64,000 bases of DNA from Haemonchus contortus (Eukaryota; Nematoda; Chromadorea; Rhabditida; Trichostrongylidae). The stretch is taken from assembly GCA_000469685.2 (NCBI GenBank), contig LS997564.1, forward strand, positions 17,256,615-17,320,614, given 5' to 3'. Below are positions 51,801 through 63,800 of the stretch, piece by piece (within the stretch, counting starts at the first letter, position 1; every line of letters starts with the position of its first letter). The notes below the pieces were generated by a model, which had not been told where the DNA came from, searched no databases, and saw nothing but the letters and a program-made list of their open reading frames with translations. The translations under genes were made by a program, and so were the position numbers.

Positions 51801-54800
51801 GACGATAACGCTGAAACGTCAATCAGAATAAATTGTTGTCGCCAAATCGGTCCCCAATTTGACGGCTACTGAAGTCTATACGAAAGTAGTTTAGTATTTT
51901 GAAGCAAAATTAATTCTATCAATTGTAGCCGCTCTAATTATCCTGATTTTATGACTAGACGTTCGATTCCTTTCAAAAAACCCCCTCTGGCACCCCTTCT
52001 GCATCGATTATGAATAAATCAACGGATGATGGGATAAAGGTATATTTCCCGAGAAAATTGCTTCGCAGGCACGAACCCTTTCCTTCTGGACCAGCTCGGG
52101 CTTCCAATAGGACGTTGAACTGTTTTGTATAAGAAAATAAATTCTTCGGAAATATTAGATCTACCAAATCGTTACCTAATACTGCACCCTCCCACCCTTC
52201 CCTAAAAGCCCTAAGAAAACCGATTCTTTCTACCCGCTTACGTTCTCAAGTAACCGAACATAATATCCCTTTGGGGGTTCCGTCCATTGCCCTGAATTTA
52301 ACGCTGTTTTCAACTGAGCGATGTAAAACTACTTGAAAGGATCCCACACAAATAAGTATAAACCGGAAGTAGCGGCATATCCAGGGATGGGGCTCCGGAA
52401 TCAACTACTGCTTTTTACTGGACGCGATGACTTGGGAGAATCAAGCTTTTCCAGCCAAAAAACCTTCATGCGAAGTGGGTTTTTTCATCGAATCAAAAAG
52501 GTTCTCGAAGAAAAAAGAGCAAGGGATAGTTCTGAAAGCGACGGCAGTCAAAGTTCTGATTGAGCAACTGCCGCCGAGTAATAGAATAAGCAGTGAGACG
52601 AGTAAAAACGTCTTAAGCTGTCAGCGAAAAATCGCTGGCGATAACAATGCGAGCCATAAAAGCGGACTTATCGATCGATAAGATGTGATGGAAGAAAGTT
52701 GGTAGTGAGCATCTCGTCCAAAGGCCAACTCGCCTGAGCAGTAGGACCGGCCCCGGTCATGCTGCTCAGACGAGTTAGCTGCTGATACCCACGAATTGAA
52801 TTTTAAATTGACGATACAAACAGAAAAGTAGAGGTGGGCATTCTCAAGGAAGACTTCGTCCAGTAAGTCAATCAATACTCTCAGTTCAAAATAATTTTGA
52901 GAAGTAAAATAGAACTGGTTTGATTCAGAGCATGGGGAGCATCTAAACCGACACTGTGGACTCGGAAATTGTTTTGGGCTGTAAAGGAGCCGCTCGGATG
53001 GTGTTTGAGTAGTGTATGCGTGTTAGGGAGGTGATGTTGGCGATGAGGTCAGCGTCAGTGATGACTGCCGGCTTGGGGGAGTGAGGAGGACGACGAGACG
53101 GCGAGAGAGACTTCCTCTCGTCGTGGTCGCTGAATCGCTAACCCTATCCGATTACGCATACAATTATGGTGGTAGCGGCTAGCTGGGCGTCCGTCCAGGC
53201 CAGGCCGGCTGTTCAGTTGACGTTTTAGCTTCAGCTATCGGCATTCCATGGAACGGGGCAGCCCATACACATCAGTGGGCTGGCTGGCTTGGTGTAGATA
53301 GCAGATGGCCAAGTCTTTGGCGCATGCGCGTAATTTTCGCTAGCCATCTGCCATCAAGACTAGCGGATTCATAGATGTGGCTCACTAATCATAGTGGGGT
53401 TAAGTGCCTATCAATTCTTATCCAATCTCGAACATCTAGAGGGCTTATTGGAATGGACAGGGGGAAATCCCAATGGGACTGGATATGTTGGACCCTTCAT
53501 GCGTGATATGGAAAGGGCCCGGATTACGTTACTCATTAGGTGATGGAGTATAGCAGCAAAACAAGCCAATTATTGGATAGGTATGTGGGATGAGGGCAAA
53601 TTGTCATCCTTCGGACCAATTTCGCGATCTCATACCGAACTCATGAAGGACAGGGGAGCGGCCATTTTGGAGGCCATCCTCTCTCAGGTTGTAATTGAGC
53701 AAGAATGTTCTTTTCGCAGTGAAATGAAAGGCTCTTGAACGGTATCCAGCACTCAGCAAGGAAAAGTTCTGTTCATGTGTTTACAGAAGGAAATTGCGGC
53801 AGAACACCCACAAACGTGAAAGCTCGTTCATCAACGTGGAGAGGTTCGGTGTGATAAGAAAAAGGATAAAGTTTTTGGCGTTAATCAATCCCTTCTGAGG
53901 GATGTGCCCCCGCACTCGACTTCCATTCAAAATCGTAGTGGCGTAATGAGTGCGTATGTGGCCTATACAATGACTTGCGGTGGCCAGCCGATGTTCAAGT
54001 CAGTGCTTTTATCCTTCCAAACAAGTCTGGTACCAATTATCCGACCCCGGAGGGTTGGAAGACTTGATTTGCCTAAGCGGATATCGATCCGGGATACGAA
54101 GCCCTGACCGTGCGTGTGATGTAGTGCGCCACTTGCAGGGCAGGATCGCAGGGCAAGTCGAATGGTAACATTGATTTAGATGAATCAAGAAAGCTCATGG
54201 GAAAATAATGTCGCGTGTCGTGTATGAAAATCAGATGGGACGCATTTTATAATCGCTTAATAACGTCATCTTCACGATGATGTTACGAATGTATTCGTGA
54301 AGACGCTTTTGTTTTCGTAAACATCACTGGTTTTGAATGGCCTTCCGTACTAATCGAGCGGACCTCACCGTTGGATACGGTGTTTCAAACTGATAGTAAA
54401 ATATAAATCGAAGGGCTGTACTGTGGGAGCAGGTTTTGAAGAAAACAAGTAGTTCGTTTCACCTTCTGCTACGGCTATGCGCTTTCTTTTACCAACCTTC
54501 AAACGTCATCAGTGACTAGAGGTTATTAAACAGAAGAAAAGGTAATAAATGTGAATTGGGTGATTCAAAGGAATAAAATCATCCGAAAATTCGAACGAAA
54601 GCTTGTGGAGGGCAGAAAAAAGCAATTGTTGAGGCACGGTTGTGTAATCAAAAACAAAGGGAATTTTAAAGAATAAGCCCAAAGTCTTAAAGTCTCGGGG
54701 ACGTTGATCAATCCCTTCTGTGGGATGTGCCCACCCATTCGACTTCCATTCAAAACCGTAGTAGCGTATTGAATGTGTAAGTGGCCCATACAATGACTGG

Positions 54801-57800
54801 CGGTGGCCAGCCGATGTGCGAGTCAGTGCTTTTATCTACCCAGACGAGTCTGGATTAGCTGACCCGGATGAATGGGATGCTTGGTTGGCCCCGATGGCAT
54901 CGAGAAGGATTCGAGCCCGGACCATGAGTGTGCGAGAGTGCGCCACTTGCCACTACACCCTTCCGCCCTAATTTAGAGAATAGAAATGTAAAACAAATTT
55001 GGACCACTCGTCAGGGAAATAGCCTTTGCGTCCCATTCATCAGTGCTTTTTGAAGTGCCCTACCTTTTGTTTATATAAGTTATCCCTTTTCACTGGCAAT
55101 GGGGTTGGTGTGAAGAGAGAGAAGTAGAGGGTCAAGATCATGAGTAACTCGCCCAATACTTCAGGGCCAAACCGCAATCTCCAGCAAACATTTTGATTAC
55201 CTTCCTAGGTCACACTGTCCTTTTCAATTGCTGCGTTATATGGGCAGTCTATTCTACGTAACTGCCATAAACCCGGGAAATGCCCGGAATATTGGGAATC
55301 ACCTCAAATGCGGTAGGTAAAATTTCGATTTTCAAGAGCACTTACTTGCTATGCAGTAGCCTTCCCGTTCCGCATTACAAATTCTGTTTACTATTAAATA
55401 TTCATGTACTTTTCTCGTTCCCATAGTCACCCTACAATAGAAGGCAAGTGCCTGTTGTGAGGGTCTTACCTACATGGCATTTTCAGACGGAGACAGCCAA
55501 ATGAGTGTATATGGGAAATGTATAGGGTTGAAAAGTTAGAGTGGAAAGCCTTACCCCACTGCCAGAACCCCCTGACGATTTCGGCGTCTTCTGTGAATCC
55601 GCGAAAGGGGCATCACCTTTCATATCTAGTATTTGCTACTATTTTACTTGTACACTCATTAATAACAACAGGTGAATAGCTGGAACGTTTGAGAGCGGTC
55701 TGAGAATAAAAAGGAGTTCACTTGAGAAGCATCAGAGAATGAGTTTTAGGTGTTGATGGTTCCTACTTTGGGATGAACCATGCATTCGGCTCCCACTCAA
55801 ATTTTTAAACACCCAAGGCGTCTCCGGCCTATACAACGAGGCCAATGTGCTGATATAGAGCAACACATTCGATGTTCGATGAGCAACACATTCATGGACA
55901 ATATTACCGATGCTAGCCGGTAATATTGTCCATGAAAGTGCTGTTAAATTACTTGACCCAAACCGTAAGAGTAAGAAATTAGTAGACTTGGGAACACTGT
56001 TCACAGAACATGATTCCGGGATAACAAATATGTAGTGGCGCTGCTTGGTGCAGGTGATTTTACTCACCCACATTAGAATTCCCTCTTATGAGATGATATT
56101 TAGGCTGATAAGGCGAAAATGAAGCAACATTAAGGAGAGACTGAAAGAGGAGACGACCAAAAATATGAATGCTAAGGCGTTCACGACGAGGAACGGGGAA
56201 ATGCGGTCATTTTTTGCAAAGTTATCACTATGACCGAAAATGAAAACTCGGTCAAACCATCAATCCACTAATCAATCAATCAATCAGTTAAACCAATTTC
56301 TCACTGATCAGAATTCGTTTCAGACAAAACAGATTTACTTTCAAGCCTATCCGCTAAGAACTATAAAGGGGGTAGTGGTGGAATGGAAAACGGCACAGTA
56401 GCTTCGGAACATGCATTTCCACAGATTTCTTTCAGCTTCACCAGGCCTAACCGGCCTAACTTTTCGTTGCTTCATGGTATTGGCCTCAATTTCAGTCGGG
56501 CGAGTGGGTGGAGAAGGGGAGTGGGACAGATTATCTAAGATTTCAAGGAGTAGCAAAGCTCTGCAAAGGAAAGGCTACTGATCGCTCACAGATCCTCTTT
56601 CCAGTAAAGATTACTGAATATCATCGGATTCCCAGGCAGAGCATCGTATGGATTAATGGGATGGCCACGACGTAAACAAGAAGGAAAGCATGTTGTTGTG
56701 AAAGCCGCTCCTCAGTCATCCTTCTATATTGAAGAAATTGTGATTGAGACCTTCATTATTAACAAGATCATGATTATGATTCCCACAAGGTTGCCACTAC
56801 ACAGTGACTGCGAGAGAATTCCCGTTTCAAACCGTATGGAAAAATAGGAGTCAACAAATCACTTTTCACTTACTTTTTGCACATTCCTCCGCTGTAACAA
56901 TAAGTAAACGAGTAAATAATCAATGAGTAAACAAGTAAATAATCAATGAGTAAACGAGTAAATAATAAATAAAAGGATCCCCAAACAACCATTCAAAACA
57001 AGTAGCCACCGTTGTTATCATAATTGACATTGGTATTATTGCTACTTCTGTTTATTACTGCTATTTTTATTGTTATTATTTATTATCATTTACTATTATT
57101 ATTATTCATTATTATTACTAGTATTACTTTTGGAAGAGGTAATGTAGTGGCAAACGTCGCACTGCCATGCACGCATGATCCGGTCTGGCAATCCCAAATC
57201 GAAATTTGCCCAGGCCAAGCAAGCTTCAACCTTCCAGGTTGGTAAATTGGTAATAGACTTGTCTGGGAAGATGAAGCACTGCCCGGTACATAGGTTAACC
57301 ATCACAAATTACTATACCCATAAGCCATATTCGAAATCCTTTTTTGATTCCGAATGAAAGTCGAAAGCGGGGCGTGTCCCGAAAAATGGGACTGATCGTT
57401 GCAAAAAGACTTTTTCCCCTATCAATATTATTATTGCTATTGATAAGATTATCAACGAATTTCCAGACATGATCACGAATAGAGGTCTGAGAAAATATCG
57501 GTGGCAAAAAAACATTTTTTTCGTTAACGATCAGATAAGCAGCAATGACGAGGCGGCTGCTGCAAATTCCAATGAATCACCAGCGCTGGACATTGACCCT
57601 ATCAGCTTCCAGGAATCATCGATACCAACAAGCTGAACAAATGAACGTTCAAGGGGCGCTCGCCTTATTTTGGCTCTAATTTGAGAGAAAATGTCTTTGT
57701 TATTTCGTCGTTACGATTGATGCCCCTCAATAATCCTCCTGATGCCCATAAAACTCAAAATAGGAATATTAGTTCCACTTCGGTTTGGAGCGAGTTTTTT

Positions 57801-60800
57801 TTTCGGAAGAAAGTGAAAAGATGTAGACTGAAAGGTGAAATAATGAGAACGGCGAGATGGAGCGAACTGTTTAAGAGGAGGGAAAGTGACGGCAGAAGGA
57901 TGTCATGAAAAGAACTCGAAAGCGAAATGGCGAACTGGGTCGGTGGGTGAACTTCGCCCACCACGCCACTCCCTTAAAAGTGAACAGAAATCTGACGCTG
58001 ACAAAACGAACTCTTGTGTTTGCTTCACGCCTTTCAACGACATACTCATGGATACCAAATAGGGCTCTTTCAGCGGAAACTCTATATGGACATAGTTACT
58101 AATATGGTATAAAGTGGGAACAGTGTGGTGGACTGTTTCCCGAACACGAGTAACTACATCAGGGATCGCGCCGTGGATTATGTACACAATGGCCGATGGG
58201 CTGCTGTGTACACATCGATTGCAACACGATCAAATATCGGGACTGTGAAAGGAAATTTGTCAAATTTACACGAATCAACCTTCACTTTTGAGACAACGAC
58301 CATTTTTGGGCTGTAATGGAGCCAAGAGCTCAAAAAGTGCCGTGACGGTTCTTTCTAGGTGGGAAATATAGTACTAGCCTCGACACTGCGATAGTATTTT
58401 GAGACGAACTTCTCATCATAATTAAAATTTCTTGTTAGCGGGTAGTCGCGTGGTGGGCAGTCCATTATCGACACCTTCCGCGGGTGATTACGTGGGCAGG
58501 TTTTTTTTTTTGGAAAGGTTTACTTTCTCCTGAGCTGGAATGAGTTACCTTCAGAAATATGGCCATTTTTTGTCTAAATTCCATGGTAAATATTGGAGAG
58601 AAAGTTGAAGTAAGTGTCCGACACCTCGATTCTCTCTGAAAAAAAGTCAGCGACATGTTACTCGTGTCGATTCAAACCAGAAAAATTGGTTTGAAAGTTC
58701 ACGTTTCCATTGAAGAATCTTCACCTGGGAATGTAATCCTTTCTTTTAAATTTGATAGTGGGCATCAATGGAGAGGAGAGGAAACGTTTTGACGAGTTTT
58801 CACCCTAAAATATCCCAATAATTGTAGTTAAAGCATCTGTCTTGCTCTATCGGCAGTACCATTTAATACGACTGTATCGGCTGAGGGGTGGGGACGTCTG
58901 TGGTGGGCGGGGATGCCTCCAGAAGGATGCTAAAGAGTCGTTGCCTCTTCTTGTCAAGCTGTCAGCACGATTCACCTGGTTCAGCATATTTACGGAAGGA
59001 TTTGCTCTACTCAGAAAGAACTTTGAAAACTTCAAGGAAATGAGCCTGAGTGAGATAAGTGAGTAAGAAATATCTACACACACTTACCCATTATTCATTT
59101 CAGATGTGAATCAACCCCATTTTCAAAGCTGGTAATCTCGTCATTGGGAGGGACCTATGTGTCCTCATTCACTGTCCATTCTTGTGCAACAGTTTTCGTA
59201 GCAAATGATAGCTTTGCTGGTGTAGTGCTGTCAGATCGTCTTGAGTTTTTCAGTATAGGTAAGAATTTACGTTTTCTTTCTAATAATTCTCTTTTCAAAA
59301 ACTCATAAAGAGAAATGGAAACATGTAAGAAAACATTCTGCAAGTTGGGCCATCGGCCCTTATCCGCCGTATGAGGGGAAATAAAATTTTGGATATCCCT
59401 TATCCACCGTATGAGGGGGAAGAAAATTTTGGAGAAAATTCTTGGAGCCTTATGGATGATGATAAACAAATTTTCAGGACGACTGACGTTTGAGCCATAT
59501 GCATTCCGTAATATACTACAATCACCGAAACAACTAGTTATAAATAAGGTGAGCTGAAAAAAGCTGTTTATCGATTGCCAATCGATTATTGTTTATCTCA
59601 TCAACCGACAACGGTGACTCACTGAAGCAACTCGATCTATGTAAACTTCCTCTAGCAAACACTTTGTTTATTCATCCTGTCTTGTCTATATAGGAGTGGA
59701 CGCATTGATTTGGATAAATTACCCTTTTTCACATATTTCCACTAGTAACACAAATGAGGCGCAGAAAGGCAACACTAGCCCTATGAAGTCCTGGAACTTC
59801 GATGGAAACGAGGAAGATGTGATTGAAAGGGACTATGCCCGCAGTGGAGATCAGCTCGAGGTTCATCTCTCAGAGACGACTGAGGGGACTACAAAATACC
59901 GCCGTATGACAAAGTTTTCTAGCTAATTCAAGGGCATATAAAAATGGATAAGTGACGAAGGAGGAAGGGTTTTTAAGCGAGAGTTCGATGGGCATAAATA
60001 ATGAGATACGGAAAATACAGCAGGGAGAGGGGGGGGATGTTCTGTTTCTAGGGAAACGTTAGCATAAATGGAGTTAGAATGCAAGGTCACTTATTTAGGA
60101 GAATCAGGAGACGCTTTATGATAGATAAAGCCAAGCTGTCTGCTAATTACTTATTATCAACTTGCAAAGTTCGAATCAAGTTTTGAATACCCGCTATCGA
60201 AGATGGATGGTGCGTTTTTTCAAATGAAAGGTGGCGCTTCTTTCAGGTTTGTATCTCAAGCTGAAGAAATCAGTATAGAGAACTCTAGGATGAAGTGCTG
60301 ACACGAGAAAACATCTTGCTGGAGAATGGTTACCGTCCCAGCATGAAGGGAACCAAGTTTCTCAGGTCCGAGGAGTGCGCAGTGCCCGTCGTAGATAGTC
60401 TGGGAGAAGCTATCGAAAAATTCTCATAGTGCAGGAGTCCCGATATTCGGAGGACTGACCTGGTTGCGGGCGATAACACGGATAAAGCTGTGAATGATAA
60501 AACGCGGTTTGAAAGGGAGGGAGCTCATTGGCATTGTAGCCGACGTTGCTGCTGCCCTGTAGGCAGTCAGAACGTTGATACAAACAACCCCTGACCACCC
60601 AGAGATGAAAGAGCAGCGCTTTCGATGGTACGAGCTAGTACTGCGATGGCTGAGAAGACCCAACAAGCAATGCAACAAACTCGAAGCAGAGGGAAAGCGA
60701 CCAAGAGGAGCCCCAAAGAATGAGTGGAGCAAGGTGATCAAGAAATCCTCGTGGAAGTCGAGGTGACGACAGAGATTCAAGTACAAGATGAAATGGAGGA

Positions 60801-63800
60801 TCGCAGAAATGATGCTAAAGGGGAAGAGAAGAAGAACTGGTAATATTAAAACGGCACTATGAGCTTGCTTTTCTATTGACACAATCTGTTACCATGAAAG
60901 CAGGGCTCTTCCTGTCGGAATGATGAAAAATAGGTAAAAAGGAAAAAGTAAAAAAAAATCGACCAACAGAACATTATTGCTGGACAATACGTGATACTAA
61001 GTTGAAATTCAAAAAGATAAGGGCTAGCCTTCGCACTCAGATCTTCTCGATATTTGCGCACACCTCCAAAAATGTTTCCAGAAGTGAGGGTTTTACCCGT
61101 GGGGATACCGTTAAACATTTTCCACACTTTTCTTCTGCAGTCTTGCAGTTCCTCACCCATACGAACTATTTCCAACACTCAGCATAAAAATGTTGAAGAA
61201 ATTCGTTCTCGGTGTTGTTGTTCTCCACTCTGATTTCCTCCCAATTCATATACGATCGTAGAACAGCAACCTGGGTCTACATTTCTTGAAACTTCGAAGC
61301 TTTTTCTCCTTTTTCAATTAAACTTCTTTGGTACTTTTTATTTTTTACTCAAACTTGTTCTTTTTTCAATAAGTTGATTTATCTTGCTATTGGAAGTGAA
61401 CATCGTTCGTCATTTTCAAAATCGATGTTATAGTACCATCTGCTTTCAGTGTTCATTACCTGTCATTCTACCGTACACATTCACTGGTCTTTCCCATATG
61501 CAACATCTTTGGTTTCGGAATTCCACAATCGACAAACTCTCTACACATGCCTTCTACCATTTGACTCATGTCACATACCTCTACTTCCGTGATGTCTCGT
61601 TCAAAAACATCGAAAGGAAAGCATTCGGTAAGCAAAAGGTGTTTTAATGAGAGAGTGTGCTTGAGTGGGTAACGAACAAAAGCCGAATTAGTCAAGGCAC
61701 TTTTTTCGGGAGCGTTTGTGTTTTCACGTTTTCTTGTCGTCGAGTGTTGTCGACAACTCACACGAATGAGGTGGCCTCTCTAAGGTTCATTGGTAAACAT
61801 CGTCAAGTGAGCGGTCGCATAGGCAGCCCCCACTCAGCACTTGTCGGCTAAGGCCAGACAGATGGACCTTATATGAGGAAAAAGGCAAGAAGAATCTTTC
61901 ACCTACATGAACTAACCAGCATTAATCTGAAAAAATGCGTGATCTGAAACCACTGCCTCGTCCTTGTCCTTAAATAATTCTTTTTTTTGAATCTTTCAAA
62001 TTGAAGACACTATTGGAATCGGTAGAGAGTCGAGGGTGGGTGGTGGCAAATAGAGCCCGGAATCGATATTCGCCTAGCCCAACCAATCCAAAAATTTCTC
62101 TAGGATCAATCAAATAGTACCAGATTCGTCTGGGAGGATAAAAGCATTGATTTGTACATTTGATGGGTACCGCACGTCATTGTATAGGCTACTTACGCAT
62201 TCAAACGCCACTATGATTCCGAATGAGAATCGACTATGGGTGCGTATCTCAAAAGCGGAAATAATTTATGCCTAAGACTTGAGTTCTCTACTTCAGCTCC
62301 TTTACCTTTGCTCTAGCAGAAGTGCCCCTTGACTTTATACTTCCACTGGAAATTTTGAACGTCATTGTCATTTTTTTCTTCAACGGGTAAGGGAATTGTT
62401 AATGTTTCTTAGCTTTTTTCTTGAAAGATTCAACAGGGATAGTGCTTCAGCCAATTAGGTAGTGTAAAATACCACTGAAATATTACAGTTTAGGCAACAC
62501 ACCAAATAAATTGTATGCACTCATGGCATTTCTCATGAATTTCACCAACACATGAGATTATTTGGGCTCCTTCAACTTTTTCAAGGCTTGAAGGTTCATG
62601 AGGGTTCTGTTCTAAGGTGTACGGTTGCAGTACATCAGGGATCACCCCATCCCCTTCCTGCTCACAATGGACGTCATCACAACTGAACTCATAGATGGAC
62701 TACTAAGAACTATCCTCTGAGTGATGACATCGCTCTGATAACGTCGAGTAGGGATGAACACCAGGACAATTGCAGAAGCGGCATAAGGTGCTGATGGAAA
62801 GTGGGCTCCGGTTGATTGTGATTAAGACCAAGATCATTAGTCCCGAGGATCGAGTAGAGCTATTTGTTGACTACCTTAGAGAACACATCGATAGTATCGA
62901 ATATAACTGGAGAGTGATCTCTGCAGCTGCCAACGATTGAGTGGCTTGGGCTGTGAAATCTGTAATGAATTGAGGGACTCCAGTGATATCCTCAAACGAC
63001 GGTTCTGTCAAACGCGAGCAGTGGTTTATGCCAAACGATCCTCGACGGCAACAAAAGCTGGTCCTTAAGGAAGAACTTCATTCTGTAGAACCGAAGATGT
63101 TGGGGTATTCCTGTGGCAGGGCGGGGGTAAACCGGGTTAGAGTCTTAGAGTCAAAGACGTCAGGACGGCTATGCACTATCAGCCCTTGCCCGGCTAAAGA
63201 TGAGGAAGCAGCGCCTGTGATGGTATGTGAACGTACTGAGAATACCAGAAGATCATCGGCAAGCCCCAAAAGGAAATGGAGGAACGCGATCGAGAGAGAC
63301 CTCGTCGATACAAAGGCAACAGCAGGGGAGATGGTGTGTGCAGAACGAAAAGGCGAAGATGCAGTCGGTTTGCGACAGCACGGGAAAGGTGAAGATGATA
63401 ATGAAGACGATGATGAGGGTTCTGCACAGGAATCTTGCGGAATCAAAAAAAAACAAAACCTCCTCACTTTATCCATCGTGATTGCGATTAATGTTTTCAA
63501 AAAATTTTTATAAGCAAACCTAATAGCATGGCCCCTCACATTCCTCACCCTCCGGAAACTGATGTTCTGAGATGGGCTTTCAGAGGACCTGAGGAAAGCT
63601 GAGGACACACCAAAAAAGTAAACAACCAATTCACTTAGTACCACTAAGATTTGTTGTTATAACTTAGAAAATAGTTGATTTCAGGTAAAATGTACAGCAT
63701 TGGTCATCTGTTTCTGGGCGGATCAATTCGAATCGAATCGAGTGACAGTTTCCTGTTCGGCGCCTCTTCGGTAGAAGAATTACTCATGGAAGGAGTCGTT

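Noticed and set aside
60424..60882. 152-codon minus-strand frame
   Set aside because: Antisense to another LINE remnant; composition follows the element.
63078..63644. 188-codon minus-strand frame
   Set aside because: Antisense to a decayed RTE LINE whose + strand frame carries the recognisable RT C-terminal motif.
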